33,575 nucleotides of DNA. It comes from Planctomycetaceae bacterium. Lineage in GTDB: Bacteria; Planctomycetota; Planctomycetia; Pirellulales; Thermoguttaceae. Position numbers and translations under genes: made by a program. The notes under the pieces were generated by a model. The model did not search any database, was not told the DNA's origin, and saw only the letters and a list, made by a program, of their open reading frames with translations. Positions within the stretch are counted from its first letter, which is position 1, and every line of letters starts with the position of its first letter. The stretch lies in assembly GCA_031289675.1 (NCBI GenBank), contig JAITOZ010000262.1, positions 1 through 33,575 on the forward strand, in the 5' to 3' direction. Of this stretch, positions 1 to 8,134 are shown one piece after another.

Positions 1-332
1 TCCGATGTCAAAGAAAACACCTTGATACCGCCGATTATCCGCAAGAAAATCAGGGCTGACAGCATCATTTACACTGACCATTTCAGGTCGTACAATGCCC
101 TTGATGTCTCCGAATTCAAGCATTGGCGAATCAATCATTCAAAAGAATTCGCCCGCGGAAAATCGCACGTCAACGGCATCGAATCCTTTTGGAGTTATGC
201 AAAACATCGCTCGCAAAATTCAATGGTTGCAAATCAGATAAGTTTGTGATACACTTAAAAGAAACTGAATTCCGCTTCAATCATAGAAACGGAAACCTCG
301 GCAATATTATCAAAAAACTTGTGAAAAAATAA
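1..332 (+). pseudogene. IS1595 (ISXO2-like) transposase, 3' fragment, frameshifted
   Basis: C-terminal part of a DDE transposase of the IS1595/ISXO2-like group; the 5' part lies outside the window. Frame 1 carries the family's middle and late motifs: IIYTDHFRSYNAL (second catalytic Asp region), INHSKEF, and HVNGIESFWSYAKHR (the N-x-I-E-S/N-F-W motif with the last acidic residue). Near position 210-225 the homology moves to frame 3, which supplies FNGCKSDKF, HLKETEFRFNHR and a stop at 330-332. The shift has no obvious slippery run, so decay is likelier than programmed frameshifting. About 15 bp after the stop, TTGTCAAGCCCC (342-353) weakly resembles the IS right end seen at 2057-2081. A second, related fragment lies at 1826-2059. 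Confidence 0.85.
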
Positions 333-362
333 CTCCTAAACTTGTCAAGCCCCAAACAATAT

Positions 363-1706
363 ATGAACAGACGTAATTTTATCACTTCAAGCCTTGCGGC
401 ATCATTTGCTGCGACGCTCAATATCCCTCTTGCCCGTGCTGCAAAAGGCGAAGGCGTCAACATCCGGGATTATTTTGAATGGGAAGACGAAGCGGTTATC
501 CGGTTAACCGAATCCGTCTTTGAAAAATGTATCCTCGGCAAAATTTATCCCCCGAAGGGTGAACTGAAACATCGTTGGCTTGCGCCCGGCGGCGGATACC
601 AAGGACAGTGGATCTGGGATACTATGTTCGTTACCGATTTGTTGAGCATTCTCGACGGACAAAAAGAAATCCTTCACGAAGTGTTTACCAACTACCGCGA
701 TTTTCAGGAACGGTGGAACGCAGCCATGCCTTCCAATATGCACGATATGATTGCGTGCATGTTTATGGCGAACGACAATACCGGAAAATGGAAAGAATAT
801 CCCGCATATTCTCAGATTCCTATTCTGGCATGGGGACTTGAACAGGTCTATAAACGTAATGGAGACATAACATTAGTCAGAGAAAATCTGGAATCACTTG
901 AAAATTTTCACGAATGGTATTGGCGCGAACGCGATGTGACGGGTGTTGGACTTGTCGGCGTAGGCGCTTATTCCGGTGTTGTCCAGCACGCCCGTTTTGA
1001 AACGTTTGATTTGGACGGCACGCTTGATAATCTGACCTTGACTCAGCATCCGACACGCAAGGATGCGCAAGCCACAGATGCTTACGGCGACGTGCTGGTT
1101 GTCGGCAACACCTCCTACCTTGTGCTTGCGGAACAATCGCTGGCTCGCTTAGCGCGGAAAGCCGGCGACAAGGCAATGGCTAAACGGCGTGAATCGCGAG
1201 CAAAGACATGTATCGAATCTATACGTAAAAACATGTGGGACGAAAAGGACGGTGTATTCAAAGCGATCAAACGCGATACGATGGAGAAAATCGACGACCT
1301 GAGCATTGGTTGCTGGATGCCGCTCCTGGCAGGGATTCCGACGAAAAAGCAAGCGGCGCGCATGGCGGAAGTATTCGCTACGCCTGCATGGTTAACGCCG
1401 GTGCCGATTCCCACGATTCCAAGCAACGACCCACGTTACAACCCGAAAGGTTTTTGGCGCGGCGATATTTGGACAGTTACCAATTATCAGATTGCAAAAG
1501 GATTTAAGGCTTACGGCTTTGATGAACTTGCGGCGAACATAGCCGATATAACGATTGAAAACTCTCTCAAAAACGGTGTCAGCGAACATCACAATTCACA
1601 GACCGGCAAGCCGTTAGGAGTTGGTTATCTGGGAATGAGCTGTACCGTCGTCACATTGATGTTGGAAGGTATCAGTAAAAAATATAAATTGAAATTAAAA
1701 CGATAA
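363..1706 (+). CDS. Tat-exported (alpha/alpha)6 glycoside hydrolase, GH63/MGH1-like
   Basis: Predicted secreted glycosidase of the trehalase/GH63/mannosylglycerate-hydrolase-like six-hairpin group; substrate unknown. The start at 363 gives MNRRNFITSS followed by an Ala-rich hydrophobic stretch and ARAA, a Tat-type signal peptide; the longer TTG start at 342 would lie in the IS end and is not preferred. The mature protein opens with GQWIWDTMF, matching the W-D motif that holds the catalytic acid in this clan. FWRGDIWTVTNYQ and SEHHNSQTGKPLG near the C-terminus match the clan's conserved late motifs, including the probable general base Glu. About 447 aa is a normal length for a single-domain member. 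It stands alone between two IS1595 remnants, so it may have been moved or brought under new control by the element. Family call fairly firm, substrate open. Confidence 0.75.
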   Translation: MNRRNFITSSLAASFAATLNIPLARAAKGEGVNIRDYFEWEDEAVIRLTESVFEKCILGKIYPPKGELKHRWLAPGGGYQGQWIWDTMFVTDLLSILDGQKEILHEVFTNYRDFQERWNAAMPSNMHDMIACMFMANDNTGKWKEYPAYSQIPILAWGLEQVYKRNGDITLVRENLESLENFHEWYWRERDVTGVGLVGVGAYSGVVQHARFETFDLDGTLDNLTLTQHPTRKDAQATDAYGDVLVVGNTSYLVLAEQSLARLARKAGDKAMAKRRESRAKTCIESIRKNMWDEKDGVFKAIKRDTMEKIDDLSIGCWMPLLAGIPTKKQAARMAEVFATPAWLTPVPIPTIPSNDPRYNPKGFWRGDIWTVTNYQIAKGFKAYGFDELAANIADITIENSLKNGVSEHHNSQTGKPLGVGYLGMSCTVVTLMLEGISKKYKLKLKR

Positions 1707-1825
1707 CAAAGCATTTCCAAAAAACTGTGCCCACGAATTTCAACCGCTGATTCCAAACCCCCAACAGGGTTGCCTAAACCAAACCCAACGGCCACGACAT
1801 TATTTGAAATGCTCCACAGCCCGTT

Positions 1826-2059
1826 TGCAAAAATCAGCAGTTAAAAGAATTTGCTGAAGACAAAAATCACATTAACGGCATTGAAAACTTTTGGAATCAA
1901 GCAAAGAGACATCCGCGAAGGTGCAACGGAATTCCCAAGAACAAGTTTCATTTGTTTCTCAAAGAAGGTGAGTTCCGCTTCAATTACGGATCGCCGAAAA
2001 AACTATTGACCGCTCTGAAAAAATGGCTTAAAATAACCTCAAAATTGCCTTCCTCTTAG
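1826..2059 (+). pseudogene. IS1595 (ISXO2-like) transposase, C-terminal remnant
   Basis: An open stretch without its own start, reading QQLKEFAEDKNHINGIENFW, then NQAKRH, KNKFHLFLKEGEFRFNYGS and LLTALKKWLK, and ending at TAG 2057-2059. It matches the last third of an ISXO2-like transposase, including the N-x-I-E-N-F-W motif, and is a divergent relative of the fragment at 1-332. Everything upstream of the final catalytic block is missing, so it cannot be active. The terminal inverted repeat follows directly, which marks this as the right end of a deleted IS copy. Confidence 0.85.
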
Positions 2060-2081
2060 GCAATTATCTATGCCAGCCCCT
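2057..2081 (-). repeat. Right terminal inverted repeat of the IS1595-type element
   Basis: The reverse complement of this segment starts AGGGGCTGGCATAGATAA and matches the element end at 33120-33144 over 25 bp with two mismatches. It overlaps the stop codon of the transposase remnant, as expected for a compact IS end. Confidence 0.75.
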
Positions 2082-2207
2082 TAAAGAATTAAAAGAAACG
2101 GGATAGTCAAACGTATTTTTGCGAAATGCGGGGGCTGAAATAATTACGGTGTGCAATAATACAGTGTAAGATAGTATAATGAGAAATGCGTCAAAACTGT
2201 AACCACA

Positions 2208-3416
2208 ATGATTTATCTCGACAATAATGCAACGACCGCAGCGGCTCCCGAAGTTGTTGAAGCCATACAGCCGTTTTTCACCAAAGAATACTTCAATCCG
2301 AGTTCGATGTACGCTGCCGCTCAACCGGCAAGGGATGCTCTCGAATCGGCTCGGAAACAAATTGCCGCTGCTCTTGGCGCAAGTCTGCCCTCGGAACTGC
2401 TCTTTACGTCTTGTGCGACCGAAAGTTGCAACGCTGCGATTTTCGGTACTATCCGCGCCAATCCGAACCGCCGGCATATCATCACGACCGCCGTTGAACA
2501 TCCTGCCGTGTTGGCAGTATGCAAGGAACTGGAACATCAGGGTTTCGATATTTCGTACATCGGCGTTGACCGGCAGGGGAATATCAATCTCGGCGAATTT
2601 GTACGAAATCTCCGCAAAGACACGCTGCTCACTGCCGTGATGCACGCCAATAACGAAACCGGTGCGGTGTTTCCGATTGAGCGGCTTTCCCGCGTCGTAA
2701 AAGAAACCGACCCCAACATCATCTTTTTTTGCGATGCCACGCAATCAATGACGAAGTTGCCTCTCACTATGAGCGGGACATTCCGCAATGTCGATATACT
2801 GGCATTTTCGGGGCATAAGTTTCACGCTCCGAAAGGTATCGGCGGTTTATTTATCCGCAGCGGAACACGGTGCCGGACATTTTTAATCGGCGGACATCAG
2901 GAGTCCGGCAGGCGGGGCGGCACGGAAAACGTACCGTACATCGTCGGAATGGCAAAGGCAATCGAATTAGCGGCGGCAACGCACCATAACGACGTTAAAC
3001 GGATGGAATTGCTGCGTAATAAATTGGAGAACGCTCTTTTGGAACAGATTCCGAATGTTGAAATTAACGGGCGGGAAACACTGCGGATGCCCAACACACT
3101 GAATGTCTCTGTACATTATATTGAGGGCGAAGGTATCTTGTATCAGTTAAGCGGACTCGGTATTTGTGCATCAAGCGGCAGTGCTTGTACCTCCGGTTCG
3201 CTGGAACCGTCGCACGTATTATCGGCAATGGGAGTTCCTTTTACGGCAAAGCACGGCAGTATCCGTTTTAGTTTAAGCCGATATACGGCAGAGACGGAAA
3301 TTGATACCGTGATTGAGGAATTTCCGAAAATCGTTGCCCGGCTCCGCCGCTTGTCGCCGTACTGGGACCAGAAAAACAACAAGCCGCGTATAGCATCACC
3401 GGCGGTCAATCAGTAA
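2208..3416 (+). CDS. Cysteine desulfurase, NifS/IscS type
   Basis: PLP-dependent enzyme that removes sulfur from cysteine as a protein-bound persulfide for Fe-S cluster or other sulfur biosynthesis; cytoplasmic. The start MIYLDNNATT is the classic NifS/IscS N-terminus. EHPAV holds the cofactor-stacking His, HANNETGAVFP the substrate loop, and SGHKFHAPKG the PLP Lys (K204). SSGSACTSGSLEPSHVL contains the active-site Cys (C327) on a short NifS-like loop. Length (402 aa) is normal. No iscU, iscA or nifU lies next to it, so its partner is unknown; LarE and the glycyl radical activase in this window are among proteins related to sulfur or Fe-S chemistry but are not adjacent. Its 3' end overlaps the convergent pseudopilin gene by 11 bp. 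Confidence 0.9.
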   Translation: MIYLDNNATTAAAPEVVEAIQPFFTKEYFNPSSMYAAAQPARDALESARKQIAAALGASLPSELLFTSCATESCNAAIFGTIRANPNRRHIITTAVEHPAVLAVCKELEHQGFDISYIGVDRQGNINLGEFVRNLRKDTLLTAVMHANNETGAVFPIERLSRVVKETDPNIIFFCDATQSMTKLPLTMSGTFRNVDILAFSGHKFHAPKGIGGLFIRSGTRCRTFLIGGHQESGRRGGTENVPYIVGMAKAIELAAATHHNDVKRMELLRNKLENALLEQIPNVEINGRETLRMPNTLNVSVHYIEGEGILYQLSGLGICASSGSACTSGSLEPSHVLSAMGVPFTAKHGSIRFSLSRYTAETEIDTVIEEFPKIVARLRRLSPYWDQKNNKPRIASPAVNQ

Positions 3417-3759
3417 CGGCGGCAGGTTTTTGTTCAATGAGTCTTACGAGCCGATATTTCTGTCTGACCGTTAATTGCAGCACCGACAGACCGGAATATG
3501 GCGACGGAAACGTTTGCACCGAAATCATTTCATTCGGCACGTTGTAAATCGGCAACTCTGCCGCAGCCGGTACTGGTGCCGAAGAAGCCGCATACAAGTT
3601 CATTGCCGAAAGACACGCATTGTGAATGTGCATCATTTCCTCTATCTGATATGAATTTCGTCTTACTGCCGCCGTTGTTTGCAGTATTGCCGCAACACCG
3701 GCAACGAGAACAATCATCGCCAGAAGAACTTCTAAAAGTGTAAATGACCGCCGGTACAT
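3406..3759 (-). CDS. Type IV pilin-like (pseudopilin) small protein
   Basis: About 117 aa with a short basic leader (MYRRS), then FTLLEVLLAM and a hydrophobic helix to about residue 30: a type III prepilin signal with the Glu at +5 after the Phe. Family knowledge: such proteins (GspI/PilV/PulG-like) are cleaved by prepilin peptidase and assemble into a type II secretion or type IV pilus-like fibre. The remainder is small, with ISVQTFPSP and QLTVRQKYRLVRLIEQK as probable beta strands of a minor pseudopilin. The start is taken at the ATG (3759); a GTG two codons upstream is possible. No other secretion gene is adjacent, so it is an orphan here. Confidence 0.7.
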   Translation of the reverse strand: MYRRSFTLLEVLLAMIVLVAGVAAILQTTAAVRRNSYQIEEMMHIHNACLSAMNLYAASSAPVPAAAELPIYNVPNEMISVQTFPSPYSGLSVLQLTVRQKYRLVRLIEQKPAAVTD

Positions 3760-3886
3760 ATTCACGGCACATACTCACAATCATCAATGACAGCGGCAGT
3801 ATAACCGATTTTGGGGCGGTTGACAACGGACGGCAGAGAACGGATAATATACAATCCACTGGAGAAGGATTTGTTTATACCATACG

Positions 3887-5452
3887 ATGACTAGCGAGAC
3901 AGACCGTCCTGAAAACCCGACATTAACCGAAACAGTACCGCCGAAACCGAAACGTCTTATTGGTTCACAGCGCGACCCCGGCGGTTATATTCCGAAACCG
4001 GCAATTCCTGTTGTACGTGGTGCGCCGCCGGCAGAAAAGCCGCATACGGAAACCTATCCGCCGGAGAATAAAACGCTTCCGCCGGCAAACACCGATACTG
4101 CTCCCGATACGGATACCGATGACCTGTATTCGGGCAAACTGTCAAAAGACGGCGGGAAAATTTTGAAGGCAATACCGGCGCAGCCGATACGAAGCGTTGA
4201 TGTGCCGAAATACCGTAACGGTAAGTTGTCGGCAGACCTCGAAGCCGAATTCAATGCGGTCTTCGGCGATAACAGCGAAGGAATCGACCTGCTTATCAAG
4301 CAGACCGAAGCAGCGGGGAATGCGGTTCTCGAACCGGACGCAAAGGTCAATGCAGCGGTTCTGTCGATTCAGCAAGACAACGTTTTTCTCAACGTTGGAA
4401 CAAAGGAGCAGGGTGTTGTTTCGCTGAAACTGTTTCCGCCGGATAAAGAACCGAAGGTCGGCGATGAACTTGAAGTAACGGTTGTCCGTTTTTTGCGTGA
4501 TGAAGGTCTTTATGAGGCGACCGTACCGCTTGCGGCGTTCGATGTCCGGGATTGGTCGCAGGTGCAGGAAGGGATGGTCGTCGAAGCCTTAATCACGAAG
4601 ACGAACACCGGCGGCTTGGAATGTCAGGTCAACAGTCTGCGGGGATTCATTCCGATAAGCCAAATTGATTTATTTCGCGTGGAAAATACCGAAGCCTATG
4701 TCGGTCAAAAATTGACGTGCGTAGTCGAAGAAGTTAATTTTGAGCGGCGCAATTTGGTCCTGAGCCGCAAGTCGCTGCTCATAAAAGAGCGTGAAGAACA
4801 GCGGACAAAACTGCTTTCCGAATTAGAAACCGGTCAAATTCGTGAAGGCTTGGTGCGTAAAATTATTGATGCCGGCGCATTTGTTGACCTCGGCGGCGTT
4901 GACGGCTTTATTCCGATAGGGGCAATGGCTTGGGGACGTGTCCGGCATCCCAGCGACCTGTTAAGCGAAGGAACGCGGGTTAAGGTGCGTATTGCAAAAA
5001 TTGATGAGGTCAGCAACCGCATTACACTGATTTACCGCGATGAATCGAGCAATCCGTGGCTCAACATATTGGAACGTTTTCAGGAAAAAACATTGGCACG
5101 CGGCAAAGTCAGCCGAATAACGGAATTCGGGGCGTTTGTCGAACTGATGCCCGGTGTCGAAGGTTTGGTGCATATCAGCGAAATCTCGAACAAACGCATT
5201 AACAACGTCAAGGACGCACTTACCGAAGGCGACTGGGTTGACGTGTTGATTGTCTCTATCGAAACTGACCGCCGGCGCATTGCGCTGTCGATTAAACAAG
5301 CGGCAGAAGAAAGCGAACCGCCGTCTTCCGGTGCAGAAACACAAGAAGAGGCTGCGGAACAGGAGATGCTGAAAATCAAGAACGCCCATAAAGGTCCGCT
5401 CAAAGGCGGAACCGGCGGCTCTTCGGGCGGGGCATTCGGACTTAAATGGTAA
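3887..5452 (+). CDS. S1-domain RNA-binding protein (ribosomal protein S1-like, four repeats)
   Basis: 521-aa cytoplasmic protein with four S1 OB-fold repeats at roughly residues 145-225, 228-305, 314-390 and 400-470. The last two read most clearly (REGLVRKIIDAGAFVDLGG, VDGFIPIGAM; RGKVSRITEFGAFVELMPG, VEGLVHISEIS). It likely acts as ribosomal protein S1, helping mRNA binding at the 30S subunit, although E. coli S1 has six repeats. The first 110 residues are rich in Pro, Lys, Thr and Asp and look disordered; the tail is Gly/Ser-rich. It sits 7 bp upstream of the HIT gene and probably shares its transcript. Another S1-family regulator cannot be excluded. Confidence 0.8.
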   Translation: MTSETDRPENPTLTETVPPKPKRLIGSQRDPGGYIPKPAIPVVRGAPPAEKPHTETYPPENKTLPPANTDTAPDTDTDDLYSGKLSKDGGKILKAIPAQPIRSVDVPKYRNGKLSADLEAEFNAVFGDNSEGIDLLIKQTEAAGNAVLEPDAKVNAAVLSIQQDNVFLNVGTKEQGVVSLKLFPPDKEPKVGDELEVTVVRFLRDEGLYEATVPLAAFDVRDWSQVQEGMVVEALITKTNTGGLECQVNSLRGFIPISQIDLFRVENTEAYVGQKLTCVVEEVNFERRNLVLSRKSLLIKEREEQRTKLLSELETGQIREGLVRKIIDAGAFVDLGGVDGFIPIGAMAWGRVRHPSDLLSEGTRVKVRIAKIDEVSNRITLIYRDESSNPWLNILERFQEKTLARGKVSRITEFGAFVELMPGVEGLVHISEISNKRINNVKDALTEGDWVDVLIVSIETDRRRIALSIKQAAEESEPPSSGAETQEEAAEQEMLKIKNAHKGPLKGGTGGSSGGAFGLKW

Positions 5453-5459
5453 CGTAATA

Positions 5460-5810
5460 ATGATCATGGCAGAAAAAACGATATTCAAACGCATTATTGA
5501 CAAAGACATTCCGGCGAAGATTGTCTATGAGGACGACCTTTGTTTGGCATTTGACGATGCCCATCCGCAGGCACCGGTTCACGTTTTGTTAATACCGAAA
5601 AAGGAGATTGCATCGCTGAATCAGTTGACGGAAGAGGACACACCGCTGCTGGGACATCTGTATTCTATTGTCCGCAAGTTGGTGAAAGAACTCGGTCTTG
5701 ATAACGGTTATCGGCTTGTTGTGAATTGCGGTGATGACGGCGGTCAGACAGTTTATCATCTGCACTTTCACATTTTCGGCGGCCGCCCGATGTCTTGGCC
5801 TCCGGGATAA
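5460..5810 (+). CDS. HIT family protein (HinT-like purine nucleoside phosphoramidase)
   Basis: 116-aa histidine-triad protein. YHLHFHIFGGRP carries the H-x-H-x-H triad at about residues 100, 102 and 104, with APVHVLLIPK and IFKRIIDKDIPAKIVYEDD as family-typical N-terminal blocks. HinT enzymes hydrolyse AMP-lysine and AMP-amine phosphoramidates; the physiological target is usually unclear. The length matches bacterial HinT. ATG-ATC-ATG offers two starts (5460 or 5466). The gene follows the S1 gene by 7 bp, so co-transcription is likely. Confidence 0.9.
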   Translation: MIMAEKTIFKRIIDKDIPAKIVYEDDLCLAFDDAHPQAPVHVLLIPKKEIASLNQLTEEDTPLLGHLYSIVRKLVKELGLDNGYRLVVNCGDDGGQTVYHLHFHIFGGRPMSWPPG

Positions 5811-5915
5811 CCCATACTGTTGTCTTTTTGAGATTGTTTCGCAAAATTAGCGGCGAACGGCGGGTTTTCGCTCCTGTATTTACCCGCTATTCACTACTCC
5901 TCACTACGCCCTCTA

Positions 5916-6857
5916 ATGTGTCAATGGCAAGCATTAGGATACCGTTATTTTCCGCTTGGTTTGGCGATGCGGCAAACCTTCGGCTGTAATGTTTGGAAAG
6001 TCAGTGTTGATGCCGGTTTTTCGTGTCCGAATATTGACGGAACGCGCGGAACCGGCGGCTGTATCTTTTGCAGTGCGGCGAGTTTTGCACCGAGCCGGCG
6101 GTTTGAAGAGAAACGTTCTATTACCGAACAACTCAATGAGGGAATCAAGCGGGTCAAGCGGCATTACCAACATCGGGCAGAAAAATTTATTGCGTATTTT
6201 CAGCCGTCAACAAACACTTACGGCGAACCGGAGTATCTCCATGCGCTGTATCGGGAGGCATTGTCACATCCCGATGTTGCCGGTATCGCCGTGGGGACGC
6301 GCCCGGACGCACTGCCCGAATCCGTCCTCGATGTATTAGAGCGGATTGCTGCAACGTACTATCTGCAACTCGAAATCGGTTTGCAGTCGATTCATCAGAA
6401 GTCGCTGGACTTTTTAGAGCGGAGACATTCGTATCAGGATTTTCTTGATGCTTATGAACGTACAAAACGGCGGGGCATCCGTACCGGTATTCATTTGATA
6501 CTCGGTATTGCGGGCGAAGACCATAATGACATCCTCGCAACGGCTGGCGAAGTCGCCCGGCTGAAACCGGACTGCATCAAAATGCACAACCTTTATGTTG
6601 TTCGGGAGACACGATTGGCAGAACTTTGGTCGGCGGGGACAATCACGCTGCCGACGCTGCCGGAGTATGCCGCTTTGGCTGTTGATTTTTTAGAGCGGAT
6701 ACCGCCGGACATTGTGATTGAGCGGATTGCAGGCGAAACGGATTCTGCGTATCTGCTTGCCCCGTCCTGGACGGCTGTCAAACACAGGGCGCGTAATGCC
6801 GTTGACCAAGAGTTCCGCCGCCGCAGCACACAGCAAGGCATCTTCGCCGGTTTGTAA
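5916..6857 (+). CDS. Radical SAM protein, YhcC/TIGR01212 family
   Basis: 313-aa radical SAM enzyme. The cluster motif is CPNIDGTRGTGGCIFC, the long-spaced C-x11-C-x-x-C typical of the YhcC (TIGR01212) family, preceded by VWKVSVDAGFS. Later family blocks are visible: FIAYFQPSTNTYG, VAGIAVGTRPDALP, LQLEIGLQSIHQKSLDFLER, GIHLILG and CIKMHNLYVVRETRLAE. The family is related to Elp3-type enzymes; its substrate is not established. It starts about 105 bp after the HIT gene and may extend that transcript. Confidence 0.88.
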   Translation: MCQWQALGYRYFPLGLAMRQTFGCNVWKVSVDAGFSCPNIDGTRGTGGCIFCSAASFAPSRRFEEKRSITEQLNEGIKRVKRHYQHRAEKFIAYFQPSTNTYGEPEYLHALYREALSHPDVAGIAVGTRPDALPESVLDVLERIAATYYLQLEIGLQSIHQKSLDFLERRHSYQDFLDAYERTKRRGIRTGIHLILGIAGEDHNDILATAGEVARLKPDCIKMHNLYVVRETRLAELWSAGTITLPTLPEYAALAVDFLERIPPDIVIERIAGETDSAYLLAPSWTAVKHRARNAVDQEFRRRSTQQGIFAGL

Positions 6858-7135
6858 TGCACACGGGAACCTCTCGAATACCCCTCCTATTAGTTTGCGA
6901 TGAAAAATAGGGGATTTTCGCGGTATTGTCCGCAGAGTTTGTTCCGATGGATGCCGCCCGTTTTTTTCGGTGCGCCCATTCTGTACGGATGAACCTTGAT
7001 GTAAATGCTGTCCAACGGCGGAAGCGGCGGTAAATGGTGAACCGCTTGCCGAAATGCACCGTAAAAGAGGCAAAAAATCAGTCTCTGCCAACAAGAACGG
7101 CACATTAAGCCGCACGCTGCCGGGGGTCCATTTTA

Positions 7136-7963
7136 TCATCTGTTGACTATCGGTAATGTTTCGTTCATACTGCCGGTGCGGTAGCCGAGTAAATCGACAG
7201 CCGTATAAGCAAAGCCGAGTTTCTTAAACTCGGCATATATTTTGTCTCGGAGCGGCTTCGCTAATAATTTCTGCAAACCGGTTTCGTCCGTTTCGATCCT
7301 TGCCAAATTTTGGTGAAATCTGACCCGAACCTGCCGTATGCCGTTGTCGAGCAGAAACTGTTCGGCAGCGTCAATCATTTTCAAACGTTCCGGCGTGATA
7401 CGTTCGCCGTAAGGAAATCTTGACGACAAGCAGGCGAAACTCGGCTTGTCGAACGTCGGCAGTCCCGCCGCTTTTGATAATTCACGTATTTCGTTTTTTG
7501 TCAAACCGGCACTGCACAACGGACTTAAGATACCAAGTTCCTTGATTGCCTGTCTGCCGGGTCGGTAATCGCTGCTGTCGTCAACGTTAGAACCTTCGAG
7601 AATATGCGGTATCTGCCGCTCTTGAGCAATGTTCCGTATTTTCGTAAAGAGTTCCGTTTTACAAAGGTAGCACCGGTTCGGAGGATTTTGAGCGAATCCG
7701 TCAATGTCCAGTTCTTCGGAATCGGCAATAATATGTTCGATGCCGCTGCGGCGGGTAAAGTCAACGGCTTCATTGAGTTCGCGCAGCGGAAAAGTCTGCG
7801 ACCGGGCGGTGATTGCCAGAACATTTTTTCCGAGAACATCGTGCGCTGTTTTGAGAAGGAACGTGGAGTCAACTCCGCTGGAAAATGCAACAGCAACATT
7901 GCCGAGCCGGCGAATGTCGTTTTGTAAGCGGACAAGTTTTGTTTCGGTCGGCATTATCGGCAT
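7136..7963 (-). CDS. larE: LarE-type ATP-dependent sacrificial sulfur transferase
   Basis: 275-aa PP-loop protein. SSGVDS (about residues 28-33) is the ATP-pyrophosphatase loop, NRCYLCK a conserved Cys pair, and PSFACLSSRFPYGERIT the LarE signature; its Cys178 corresponds to the sacrificial Cys176 of Lactiplantibacillus plantarum LarE. Known role: adenylates the carboxylates of P2CMN and donates sulfur while building the nickel-pincer cofactor of lactate racemase and related LarA enzymes. No larA, larB or larC lies in this window, so the partners must be elsewhere or the protein serves another thiolation. It is divergent from the CheA gene, with a 171-bp gap. Confidence 0.85.
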   Translation of the reverse strand: MPIMPTETKLVRLQNDIRRLGNVAVAFSSGVDSTFLLKTAHDVLGKNVLAITARSQTFPLRELNEAVDFTRRSGIEHIIADSEELDIDGFAQNPPNRCYLCKTELFTKIRNIAQERQIPHILEGSNVDDSSDYRPGRQAIKELGILSPLCSAGLTKNEIRELSKAAGLPTFDKPSFACLSSRFPYGERITPERLKMIDAAEQFLLDNGIRQVRVRFHQNLARIETDETGLQKLLAKPLRDKIYAEFKKLGFAYTAVDLLGYRTGSMNETLPIVNR

Positions 7964-8134
7964 TATTAGTCGTTATCGGCAAAGCAAACCGGACAAACGT
8001 CATCGCAGTCTGATTATGAGACCGATTATAAATAATTCTGCTGTAAATTGCCAACACGGGATTTTTGAGGTACAATAGACTCATTGGCATAACGGCGGTA
8101 CCGCCGGTGATTTTTTATTATAACAGTTGTTGTT

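Larger units (their letters stand above)
1707..2207. other. Gene-free stretch holding an IS1595 remnant
   Basis: This 500-bp gap contains the decayed transposase tail at 1826-2059 and an IS right end at 2057-2081. I see no intact gene, RNA gene or clear promoter in the remaining parts (1707-1825 and 2082-2207). Confidence 0.6.

Noticed and set aside
6690-7139. Minus-strand frame of 149 aa with start overlapping the larE stop
   Set aside because: It overlaps the radical SAM gene antisense for about 170 bp and shows no family motif. A second frame (6890-7105, with PPLPPLDSIYIKVHPYRMG) is slightly more protein-like but unrecognised.
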